Assembly (NCBI RefSeq): GCF_910596095.1
Contig: NC_056534.1
Span: forward strand, 38,005,588 to 38,069,587
Source of the DNA: Thunnus maccoyii
Lineage: Eukaryota; Chordata; Actinopteri; Scombriformes; Scombridae
Direction: 5' to 3'
Length of the DNA: 64,000 nt
In this document: positions 1 to 12,000 of the stretch, one piece after another
How the letters are laid out: the number at the start of each line of letters is the position of its first letter
Position numbering within the stretch: the first letter of the stretch is position 1
Notes under the pieces: generated by a model
The model's input: only the letters and a program-made list of their open reading frames with translations
Database searches by the model: none
What the model was told of the DNA's origin: nothing
Made by a program: the position numbers and the translations under genes

Positions 1-3000
1 GCAGCAGCAGCAGCAGCAAGAGGAGCTGAGAAGAGCAAGAGGGGGAGGAGGAAGAGTGATGGAGGAGGAGGAGGGGGGTTGATGTGGGATGGAATAATTT
101 AACAAGAGGGTGTCTCCTGGCTCATCGGTATGCCGCAGACACGGAGTAAACGTTTCTCCAGCTGTTTGAAGCTCGGATAACAACAATGCTGAGTCAAAAG
201 CCAAGATCTGAACTGAACACAACTTCCCCAGTTAATATGATTATTGAGCCAAAATGTGAGCCGCTGCTTAACTACATGAATCACAATTTCCACCGTCAAG
301 TTTGTTGAATTAGGCTATAGACTAATGGCTGGAGGCCCAAGAAAGTAAGATCCTGAAATGTCATTATTCATGTGAAATGACCCAGTGCTGCCCTAGTTAG
401 CTCTTAGCCATCCTCTTCTCTCCTCCTCCTGTAGCATAGTGAGACTGCTGCAGACGAGCACATTTTATAACATGCCTCCTCAGACACACTTGCCGCTGCT
501 AACTGACCCGAAAGTAAGCCAGCTACAGCTACCGCTCTGAGTCACTGGCTTTGCCTGGCCAACGCATACACTTACACAACCCCTTAACGCCTAACGCCCT
601 AACGCCAGGGGAGCGTATGCACAAGCGCACACATACACACACTGATACGCACGCGACATGTACACAAACCAAAACATACACAAACCTGAGTGCTGACACA
701 AATGCACAGCATACAGTTTGCCTGTCTACAGGGCAGCACTTTTCTTCAAATTGACCAAGAAAACCCTCCCTCTCCGTCTTTGTGTGCCTGCTTTTATCCT
801 GCCATCTATGTGCATTTATTCAGTAGATGCTTTTATCCTGATGCGAGTCACAAAGGCCACTCACAGTCAGCTAAAGGCCCAGAACTTGACTAGTTTTTAA
901 AAAACATAGCTGCACACAAGCACGCACTATTTTAGTAGATACCAGGCTGTGGACACAGTGTGTTAGGTAAAGAGAAGGCTGTTGAGATGCGGCTAAAATG
1001 GATCTCCTCTGAAAAGGCCAGTCATCGAACACAAATACAAGGTTGTTTTTGGCTTGTATTCCTGCTTCTATTTTGGTCTGGCAAAAGGAGCAGCAACAGC
1101 CGGGGTTGTCCATTCCCCTGTTGGTCTCTTTCTGTTTTTTTTTGGTGCATGAGCAACAACAATCAGGAGGATGTTATGACTGACAGGGATATGAATCTGA
1201 TCACTGGTAGACCAGGCTAGACTGAAGGAATAATATGTAGTGTTGCTGCCAAGATATCAAATCCTCGAAGTCCCAAGTGTACAGTATTAAAGTCCAAATC
1301 ACTCTCCTTCTGTCTTCAGTTGCATCACAAGTTGTCAAGTCCAAGATTGAGTCATCTTTAGTCGAGTGAGTTGTGTCGTGAGTCATCGACGCCGAGTAGG
1401 ATCGTTGTTTTACCAACAATTTTGACAAAAGGTAGAATGTCTTTGCACTTCCTCTGTTTCCCTGCACCAACCATAATGAAAGGGAACTCCTCTCTGAGTC
1501 AAGTTTCCCAGGGTTTTCTCACATGTTTTCCTTCCTTTTATTTTTGCTTATTGTTCCAGTGCCAGGCTTTTTGTCCCATGGAAAGCAATTAATTTTGCAG
1601 CATGATAGCTTCAGATATTAAACAAGAGTTTCACAGCCGTGCTCTGCGGCTCTGAGAGGCTGTACTCACACACGGGGCTGTTCTCAGCTAAATCCTCATG
1701 TCAGCAGTGTAACATACTCACAGTGAGTTTGTTGTAAGATGCTGACCTTTAAGCAGGTAATGTTTACCAAGTTAGCTTAGCGTTTTAGCTCGCTAACATT
1801 TGCTAATTAGCTCATTTGAATGTCATGTGTTAAACAAAAGTACTCGACAAGTTTGACATGATGATAGCACTATATGAAGAGTTATTAGAATTCATTCTGA
1901 ATGTGTGGACTAAATTTCATCCAGTTTATCTAATATTGAAGACATTTCAGTCAGCACCACACTGGTGGACTGAACCACAGTTTACCTCAGAGCCATTTTC
2001 ACTGTGGATAAAAATAAAGTTTCATATCTGTATCTACATGTATACAGAAACATTTCCCACATTGCTGCCAGGATGTCGTTCCCTTTCTACCTTTCCCGTT
2101 TCACCATTTGACCCAAGCCGGGTGATCAACTTTCCCTTTCTACCAAGACACAGGAGCAGGTCTCTATTTCTGTTTGTCATCCAGGTTAGTTCCTACCTGG
2201 TGACCCAGAATGACTCGCTCCACCCGCTATCATTTTCACTGTTAATTTAGGATGGGCTGTTGCAAGGTGAGCTCATCCAGTGTATCATTTAGCATATTTT
2301 GTTTGTTGTTTTTTTTCTCCTGCGGCTATCTGAATTGAGGATAATATAATGAATTCAGGATGTGTTCATATTATTACCATCAGTGATGTAACAGAGAGGA
2401 TCTGGGGTTTTTCACCATAGAATGAATTTTGCACAACAAGTTTCTAGTCTTAATTTTGAGTTTGTGGTCTAAGCAGCATTCATTAGAGGATAAAATGATC
2501 ACTACTAGTACTACTGTACTGCTACTGCCAACAGATTAAAGGAAGGCAGCAGTGATGTATAGAAAGACCTGCAAACCACCTGGAAAAGTTTTTATCCAGA
2601 GTTTATTCTGTCTGTTAGTAAATGAAAAGTTGTTTTTTTTTTACTATGTAACCAAAACCCTCACAAGTCATATTAGCAGCACTGACATTAAAAACAACTT
2701 TTCTGAGAACAGTGTTTATATGACAAATGTGCTGCTGCATAAAAACGGAGGCAGGCAGGGATGTGAGGGATGTTATCACACAGCAAAATCTTAATTCAGT
2801 TGCTTGTGGACGAGATTGGAAGATGTTCATACAGCTGCAGGGTTGAAATGAGCGGACACAGCTGCCTCCTGAAAACGTGAATGAAGTTAAACTTGGACAC
2901 GGTGGTCAGTAATCTGGGGGACAGTATTGCTGGAGTGCCAGGCACCAGAGAAGAGGACGCTGAAGATGGAGAACATGGTTACTATTCTGGCAGCGGCAGA

Positions 3001-3018
3001 GACTCTTCACCTGGCAGG

Positions 3019-3021
<3 letters not shown>

Positions 3022-3080
<59 letters not shown>
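3022..3080 (+). repeat. (CAG)n trinucleotide repeat, about 19 units
   Basis: This is an uninterrupted CAG run. It lies in an open frame (2927-3259) that would read as polyglutamine. The frame has no recognised flanking domain and no clear splice sites, so I treat it as an intronic or intergenic microsatellite. Confidence 0.9.
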
Positions 3081-4209
3081 TCAGACAGAATATGTGCAGT
3101 ATAGAGGAAGGCAACACATTTTGGTACCAGCCAGGTTACAGTGTTGAGATAAATGATGAACATGTTTGCACAGTATGTAAACAGGAAACTCTGAAAACAC
3201 CTGGTACTGTTCCCTTTGCTCTTACATGGTCAGGAATAAGAGGAGGAGCTTCCAGGTGAAGCAGGGAATTTTCTTTTCATTGAATATATAAATAAAGCAT
3301 ATTTAAGGATTGTGGATATGAACGTGCAGATTTCTAGTGTTGCTCTGTGGTTGAGTGCTTTTAAAATGATGTCATAGACGTCACTAAAGTGAATTTGTTT
3401 TAACAAAACAATTTAAAAGATGAAAAGTGATATCATGAAAGCACTTAGGAAGTAATTATATCTGCACAATTCAAGGTTTTAATAAAACTGTTAAATACCC
3501 ATGGCACTGTTATTTCTGTGGGCATATTTATTTCTCAGTCCTTTTTAATTATATAGATTTATCGATCTCATCCGGCGCAGGGCTCAGGAGGGTTGGCATT
3601 GTCTTAAAATTTCACATTTAATAAAATATTTTAGCATCTGTGAGAGACAAAACACTTAGATTATTAAAGGTTGTTCTGGGTTCAAAGTCGCCTTATAAAT
3701 AACCTCCAACTAGCAAAACTGATTCAAGTTTGAATTTGATTCAAAATAAAGATGCTTATTGCTCATGTGCTTGTCATCATGACAATATGTTCAATATAAA
3801 AATTGAACTGAATAAATCCCAAAAAGTTTTCATGTTATTTTGAATCTTTTATATTTATATTCCTGATGATACAAAAAGCATGTATGTGGGTTTAGCAGTG
3901 TCGACTCCACGCAGCTCTGCTGTAGCTGCTCTCCTGTCATGATATCGATGTGATCCGTGTCGACCATGTGCATCCTGCTGGTTTTGTCACTGAGTCGCGG
4001 GGCCCCGGCTACCGTGTCACAGGTGTGACGCCGAGAAAGGTCAAAAGCTGGGAGACAGATGGCATGCACGCAAACACACGCACAAACACACGCAAACACA
4101 CACACAAACACACTCATACATACATACACACCCTCCCACACACTTTTAACACTCCCAAAGGGACACAGATCTATTGTGCAACTCAGATGGGCATCGCTGC
4201 GGCCTGTCG

Positions 4210-4210
<1 letters not shown>

Positions 4211-4251
<41 letters not shown>

Positions 4252-4264
4252 CACACACACACAA
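4211..4264 (+). repeat. (CA)n microsatellite
   Basis: CA dinucleotide run, interrupted once by TGCA near its 3' end. Confidence 0.95.
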
Positions 4265-4363
4265 AGTCAATGTTGCCAAGCAGATGTCTATTGAGCATGA
4301 AGTCTTTGTAGAGGTGATATCATTTTGGTGATGGAAAAAGGAAAATATTACCTTTAATAATGA

Positions 4364-4414
<51 letters not shown>
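4364..4414 (+). repeat. (ATT)n microsatellite
   Basis: Trinucleotide ATT run of about 16 units. Confidence 0.95.
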
Positions 4415-5355
4415 GTTACAGCCTGCTCCTTGTGCCACTGCTACTACTACTAATATTAATAATAATAGTAATAGTTAAAGAGAATATGATGATGATGAGA
4501 TCATTAACAGAACAAGAAGATTAAGAACACAAAAGAAGAGGCAGCTAAACAGTGGCTGCTAGATTTTATTTCCTTATGATATCTTCATTTTTTTTTTTTT
4601 TAATGAATTGATATTTGCATCTTTAACTTGTTTCACAACCATTAGTCTTTAATGAAATGTTTTTTTGGTGCCTTTTGATACTTTTCACCTCGTCTGCTCT
4701 CTGAAAAGATTGAAGTGATTGTTTGTTTGTTTCTAGATGTTTACTTCTTGTTTTCTAATAATTCAGGTGTATCTTAATGTTGCTGAATGTCCGTCTCCGT
4801 CTGGATGAACGAGGACTTTTATCATTCTGCCTCTGACTGATATGCTGTATTTTTATAAATATATTAGCATGTTGTCAACAAACTAAAACCACAACTGAAA
4901 GATCTTCTCAGTATGTTGCAGCACATCATTGATTGGTCATCCAGGGCAGTTATTAGAGTTATAAAAAGATCTGAAAGACTGTGATGGTATATAGATCACA
5001 GGCCGACCATGCCTCTTCAATCAGTCATCACCTTCTATCATCCATCCCCCCCCTGTTCTCTCCTGTCCCTGCTGTCTCCCTCCACGCTCTGTTACCATTT
5101 AGGGTATCCATGCCCCATTGCCAACAGCAAGGAATGTGTGTGTGTGTGCGTTGTTATTGCCGGTGTCGTGTTTGTGTGTTTGTGGGTGTCTGTATTGTTC
5201 TCCTACGCGCTCGAGTGTCAGTAACTTACAGAAGTATTTTCTGGGGTAATAATATGCACGATATACTTTGGCAGGTTTCCTCACTAACATTTGGCCTTTG
5301 TGTGAGCGTTTAGGTGTGTGGGTGTTTGCGTGTCAGAGGTGGTTTGTGTGCAGAG

Positions 5356-5356
<1 letters not shown>

Positions 5357-5402
<46 letters not shown>
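5357..5402 (+). repeat. (GT)n microsatellite
   Basis: GT dinucleotide run. Confidence 0.95.
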
Positions 5403-5405
<3 letters not shown>

Positions 5406-5512
5406 GCGTTAGACACTCACCATTGTACAACACTGAGCATAGAAGCATCTGACCCTCAATAATAGATGTGGCTGCAGTGAATATTTAATGCATGGGGGGT
5501 GTAGATACATGC

Positions 5513-5518
<6 letters not shown>

Positions 5519-5561
<43 letters not shown>
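5519..5561 (+). repeat. (AC)n microsatellite
   Basis: AC dinucleotide run of about 21 units, 170 bp before the first rbfox2 exon seen. Confidence 0.95.
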
Positions 5562-5562
<1 letters not shown>

Positions 5563-5732
5563 GGAAATGGAAATATAATATCCATGCCTGTATGACTTTT
5601 AGACTGAGGCTCATGGGAAAGTGGTCTCTGTGTGGTTGGGTGATGCTCTCAGTAAAAGATACGGTGGAATTTCGCCAGCCGGCTACTTAGCTTTCACTCC
5701 TTTCTCTCTCTCTCTCTCTCTTTCTTCTTCAG

Positions 5733-5939
5733 GGCTCTCAGGATAGTGCTGGCGGCCAGGACGGACTCGTACCTCCACCCTTCTCCGCGTTCCCTCCACC
5801 TCCACCGCCGCCCCCCCAGAACGGCCTGACCCTGGATTACGGGGGCAGCCTGTACGCAGCGGGGGCCGTCCAGGGCCCCGTGGAAGCCGGCGGAGTAGCG
5901 AACAGCGCCGCCAACGCCGCCAACAGCCTCAGCGCACAA
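5733..5939 (+). CDS. rbfox2: rbfox2 exon: proline-rich N-terminal region
   Basis: The acceptor is a TC-rich tract ending TTCTTCAG and the donor is CAA|GTGAGT. The 207 nt encode 69 residues, including [18 protein letters not shown], which aligns with the mammalian PFPPPPQNGIPTEYG segment. Phase is 0 at its 3' end. The rest of the exon is more diverged and Ala-rich. Confidence 0.9.
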
Positions 5940-8900
5940 GTGAGTGCCAGCCTCTTCCTCTGCGCAGCCCACATCAGGTCTTCGCTTTAAGCCGGCGCCG
6001 AGAATAAGAGTGTGGAGGAATAACTGTTTCATAAAAACTCTAAAAAGATGCACTGATCTGATACCCAGACTCACCGGAGCAGCCGATACCCTGAACTGGA
6101 AACCAGTTTAAAATCTATAAACCTCTCTGATAACCAGTCAATCTGATAATGACTCTGATTAAATATATATATATATATACATACATATAATTGTATGTCA
6201 CTATCAGTATACGGTATATAATGATACTGTATATTAAACTTTCTCCATTTAGGAACATTTTTTAATCTCTTGACAATTTTTAGAAAATGAATCTATTATT
6301 CATTTAGGCTGTGAAACGTCCAAAATAGTGGAAAATGCTCATTTTTCAGAGCCGTAGGGAACAAATTCCACAGATGAAAAATACTGGATGTGTGTTGGTC
6401 CTGATGCTGGTCTTATGAAGTGAATGGTGGTGAATTACCAGTCCAACCAGTTTCTTTGTAAACATCATTATAAGATTCAGTCACAGCAGGCTGCAGTAAT
6501 CACTGGCCTCATGTTACCTCACATGAAAATGATGGAAATGAGTTCCATGCAGTAAAGAGGTGTTAGTATCTGAAGAGAAGAGGTGCATCCCTACTTCAGT
6601 GTAAAAACCCCCAAAATATTCAATTTGCAATATCATAAAACAGAAAAGCAGCAGGAAAAACTGGATCCTCTGACTGTTTGGTGTTTTTGTTTGATAAATG
6701 ACTTCAATTAATTTTTTGATGATGAATTAATCACCATTGATTCATCAATACAGTTTACAGGTTTCACCATCTATTTCTGGTTAATCCAGTGAATTAATGA
6801 AAGAAAAAAAAATCCCGTCAACGGTGCCACAAAGCACATCACACTTAGTTATTCACAACAAAATAACTAAATAAAAATGTGAAACATTTACCAGCTCCAG
6901 GTTTTTAAATGCAAGTATTTCCTGTTCTTCTCTGTTTTGAGATATTTGTAAATGAAATATCTTCTGATTTTGGAGTGTTGGCTGGACAACATGAGCTCTT
7001 TAAAGATGGTACATTGTGTGAAATCGTGATTGTTATATTTTATTTAAAGTTACCACACTGTAAACAACAAAAACCTTTCTGTCATCTAATGCACTCCTTT
7101 GTTTCCTCCCTCGGCCCCTTCAGCAGTCAGACGGGTCCTCTCAGATTGATGGCCAGTCAGGGGTCGGCTCGGGGGGAGGAGGTGGTGGAGGGAGCATCGG
7201 TGATGATTCAGATGCCAAGGGGACCCCCAAACGCCTCCACGTGTCCAACATCCCCTTTCGCTTCCGAGACCCCGACCTACGGCAGATGTTTGGGGTATGT
7301 GAGCCGGAATATTCGGCATCATTGCATAACAATAACCCAGAAAAGTAGCTTTGGATTAAAAGCATGCAGTTAGTAAAAATAATGAGTCAAAGAAGCCATC
7401 TGGTGACGTCAGCACTCTGACTCAGATTTCATTTTCCTGTAATTTTCAGTAACAAATCATTTCTTATTATCCTTCAGTGACATCTCACATGAAAAATAAG
7501 GTTGCGTCATATCTGTTCATCTAAAAGGAATCAGTTTTTTGTCCTGTTTGACTGAAAGTCCGATGTCAGCTGGCATTCAGGTGTTAAAAATCTGGCCATG
7601 TGCACGGCTGTTTTGTAAGAGGAATGTCTCTAAAACGTGGTGCAGAGAAAAGAGCAGAGGCGAGGAAGATCTGCTGGAAAGAAAAGACTCCCAGAGCTGG
7701 ATCAGTGCCAGCTCATCATGGTTGAACAGTGCTGACACCCTGTGGCAGGATGCAGTACTTGACTCGCATGCTCCTTCTTCCATCTTCATTTTCTTCTTCT
7801 TCCATTTTTCAGCAATTTGGCAAAATCCTGGATGTGGAGATCATTTTCAATGAAAGGGGATCCAAGGTAGGAAGTCAAAAAAAACACACAGTTTCAAAGT
7901 TTTTCCAACATAAATGAGTCCAGCAAATGTTCAACCTTCCCTCGCTCCCCCCCTCCTTTTCTTTTTCCATCCCCCCCCCTCCTCTCCTTGCTTGCAGGGC
8001 TTCGGTTTTGTAACATTTGAGACGAGTGCAGATGCAGAGAGAGCCAGAGAGAAGCTTCACGGTACACTGGTGGAAGGACGTAAAATCGAGGTAACTCCCC
8101 ACCCTCCGCCCCCCCTTTTTTTGAAACAGTGACCATTTTCTCCTCTGTTTTCCCTCCATGTCCGACAATAAGAATGAGTTTGTTCTGGTCGTTTCTGCCC
8201 CAGAGAAGGTTTCCGGATGGCTGTATGTGTTCAATTCTAACCCCTCTGGCTTCACTATAGCATGGTGCAGTGGTGCCGCGCACACTGGCGTCTTATTTTG
8301 ACGGCACTACCTGTCTTATGTTTATGCTGGTGTTGTTCTTGTCGTTGATGTCGTGGGCTGTCCATCTGCACCTTGATCTGAAAAGCTGTGTGGTTTGCAA
8401 AGCATGCTGGGTGGAGTGGCTACACAACAGGCATGGCCGGTGAGACGTCACTACGACAACGGTCGCTGACGATATCTGCTTCTGTCACAGCATGTAGGAT
8501 CTTTTATTTCTTTGTTTTTTTTTTTCCTGCACCTTTTTCATCACCATCATCACTTCTTCCATGATCATGATGAGTGGCCATCTTTGGTTTATTGTTGAGT
8601 TTCAGACTGGAAGGGCAGTTAAAAGCCTCTCAGTTATTTTCTGAAAAAACAAACAAAAAAAAGAAAAGTGCTTGCTGGTGTCTGTAAGAGGCTACTGTAT
8701 GTTGCATGGATGGATCATCAGGTCAGATGTCGTCTGTTCACTCTTTCATGTAATATTACGCGGGTGCCTCCTGGCAGTTTTTATGTTTGATGTGTTAAGA
8801 GACTGATGCATGATGGGGGCAGTATTTTTGGGGGGAATGAGACCTGCCGTGAGAAGTGTGGTGTCATTTCTGATGCTTCAAAAAAAAAGGCTGACTGTTT

Positions 8901-8970
8901 AATTTCAGATGTGCAAGATGGATGGTAAACAAAACAAAACAAAACAAAAAAAAACACCCCAAACGTATTG

Positions 8971-9020
<50 letters not shown>

Positions 9021-12000
9021 TCCACCACTCCTGAAAAAGAACACCAGATCTCATGGAAGTGCATTTTGTTGTGACATCTTTTTTTGATTTGTCAGCATGA
9101 GCTCAGATTTTAGTTGCAAATGGCCTTGAGAGATCAAATTACCGCCACGCTTTCGCCATTTGCTCTGGCTCCTGATTTTTGAATCACGCTTTCTTTTTTA
9201 TTTTTTTTTTACTTGCTATTAAAGCTCCTCTGCATGGTCTCGAATGTCCTGCACTCCTCTCTGTCTTCTCTGTGTGTGGGTGTGCAGAATTTAAAAAAAA
9301 AAAAAAAATATGGAGGGCGGAGAGAGAATGAACAAATGAAGAGAATGCAATAGATAGCTGTCGTTCCCTCTCCTTTCCTTTTTTTTTTTTTTTTTCTTTT
9401 TGGTTCTCCTTCATCTCTCTCCACTCTTTTTTCACCAGGCCAGTCTGTCTGTCCATCTCTCCCAGTTTGTGTGTCCCCATATGCACCTGCTGTCCATCCC
9501 TCCCACATATCTCTGTACATGTCCCTGTCCTGTGATGTAGTCAGGTAGCATAAACATTGGAGAACGGGATTAAGTTTGATTTTTTTGAGTGATTATTTTG
9601 TCAGTTATTTGAATATAATCTGGTAAATATCAGCTAGATTCCCTCTCAAGTTAGATTTCAAATTTCTGACATTTTCTGTTTCCATTTGTTTGCTCTTTTC
9701 TCATCTTTTCTGATCTGTTAGCGGGTTTAAACCAGTAGAGGACAGGTTGTTGTCTAATGGCTGATACTTGTAGGTGACTGTTTACACGTGACCTGTTACA
9801 TCACTTCCTCTCTGCCATAGGGTGGGGGTTGCTTTTCATTACCTCGGTTTTTTTTTTCTGTTTTGTTTTCTGTTTTGTTTTTTGTTTTTTTTTTGGTTCA
9901 TCATTTCTTTCTTACATATATTTTCTCTATTTCCCTGATGATTTTTGTATGTTGTTGTTGTCAGTCTCCACGGTAACTGCTCGCGTGTCCTCACGCCGTT
10001 TCCCTGGCAACGGTAAGTTGTGTACACATGGCATCATCTTTGAATGACCCCTCCCCCCACCCCATCCGTCCAAATGAAATAAAATGCACCCAACACCCAA
10101 ATGAAAGACTCCTTTACTGAAGGGAGCTTGATTGATTGATTGATTGATTGACTGATTGATTGATTGACTGATTGATTGACTGATTGACAGAACCTGATTG
10201 GCTAATCCTGTGATTGACTGGGGAGGTGGTGAATGAAACGATTACCAGATTAGCCATTGACCGCATGGCATTATAAAGGCCACTTGTATAACTGAATGTA
10301 CTGCATCTATCTGCAAGTGCAACAACTATGACTACCACTTCTTATGCATTCATTCCAATCACCTCTCTAACTGCATTCAGCATTTAATTCCAGAGCTGTA
10401 TCCTGCATGAGTTTACTCTCTTTCTCGTCATCTGTATGACGTCATATAGTACTATGTCATCTCTCTGTGTCGTGTGTCAGCCAATAGCTGCATTTTTGCA
10501 CCTTTAGTGGGACAGCATGAAGAAGCATGAGTGCTATGTTAGCTTTACTGGAGAGAGGAGAATAGTTACTGTAGTACTCCATCATCACTTCCTCTACCAC
10601 TAAGTAGACTGCAGACAGTTGTAGAGGTACAGCTGTTAAGACTTAACATCCAGACAAAAGATACATGTTCGTGCCCTAAAGAGGATGCAAGTATATTCTA
10701 CTCTTCATATCTAATATATGTATTAAATGAGTTGTAGGCCTGAGGAAAGCACATCTTTGTGCCAGTGATCAGATAAAGGCAGCTTTACTTTGTTTTGATT
10801 TCTTTAAAAGAGGTGTTCTTGTTTTCCTTTTGGATCAGTTTGGTTCTGGATGGTGTGTGTTGGTGGTTGTTTGCTTCGAGGTCTTTTCTGGTGTGCGACA
10901 CTGATCTGGAATGCCTGGCAGTGTTTCACAACCATGGTTTGATTTTTAATTTTTTTTTTTTTTGAGGAATGATATTTGCATCCCCCATCCTCTCTGTCTC
11001 TATCTAGACTTTTCTCTCTCTGTATTTGTTCTTGCTCCATTTGATCATTTCTCCATCGTTGCTCATGTACAGTTAGATCCAACGTAGGCAAACGGTCAGA
11101 TGTATTTTGTATGTGTGTAGCGCATCTTGTTGTTCATGTTTGTTCATTAGAAGATTTGCACATTTGGATGGATTGTTCACTCTCTCTGTCTCTCTCTTCT
11201 CCACATCATGTATGTGTTTTCTGTGTCTTTTCATGTGGACTGGCTCCTCCTCCTCCTCCTCCTCCTCCTCCTCCTCCTCCTCCTGCATCCCTCTATATTT
11301 CTGTCTTTTCTCTGTCCTTCTCTCTCCCTCCCCTTCCTCCTTCTTCTGTATGATGTGTATTTGATTGGGAGGGCTGCAAACCTTTTTTGATTGGTCTCTT
11401 GCTGCATCTGATGCTTGCTGATTGGCTAGTTTTGCTCACCTCTGGTGATGTGATGCGCTCTTGACTGGCTGCGTGTAATTTGTGTATGAACTCTTCGATT
11501 GATGTTTTTTTGCATTGTGTTCAACTGATGAATCTGCCGCTTAATTCACCTTCTTTTTCCCTCCTTTTTTTGAAGGTAGCAATATATAATGGTCTTGGAT
11601 TTCTTTTTGAATGCCTTTGTTCTGAAATATTTTGTTGTTTTCTTTGTTCTGTGTGCCAATGGTTGCATTGTTTGTGTGCAAAACTGCCTGACTACTCACC
11701 AGGATCCTTGTTTTCAATGTCTTTCTCCTTCAAAAGAAGCGCATGCATCAAACACCATCGCTGCTCATCAACAGAATTAACCTCTGTCATAAGTTTTTCC
11801 AAAAAAAGCCGTTAAAGTGTAATGATACCTCACACTTAAATGACATATTTCCCTTATTACCTTTATGTATCAGTGAATACATTTAATTAATGAAGGCATA
11901 CAACACAAACTTTAATGTGATTGAATTCTGCATCATTTTGTTATTTTCTCCATATTTAAACTGGGCCGAATGAGCTTCTGACCACTGTCTCTGGTGTCCA

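Larger units (their letters stand above)
1..5732. other. Upstream/intronic DNA before the first visible rbfox2 exon
   Basis: I see no exon here that I can assign. The first recognisable rbfox2 exon begins at 5733 with a splice acceptor, so at least the end of this stretch is intron. It holds a long CAG run (3022-3080), CA, ATT and GT microsatellites, and several AT-rich stretches. Open frames across these runs are low-complexity by-products. A 5' exon of rbfox2 could be hidden here, but nothing matches the known N-terminal peptides. Confidence 0.6.

Noticed and set aside
2927-3259. Open frame with polyglutamine from the CAG repeat
   Set aside because: The frame is open mainly because of the repeat; no recognised domain or splice sites flank it, and the other two frames are equally open as poly-Ala and poly-Ser.
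3950-4438. Open frames with His/Thr or Asn runs
   Set aside because: They come from CA and ATT microsatellites.
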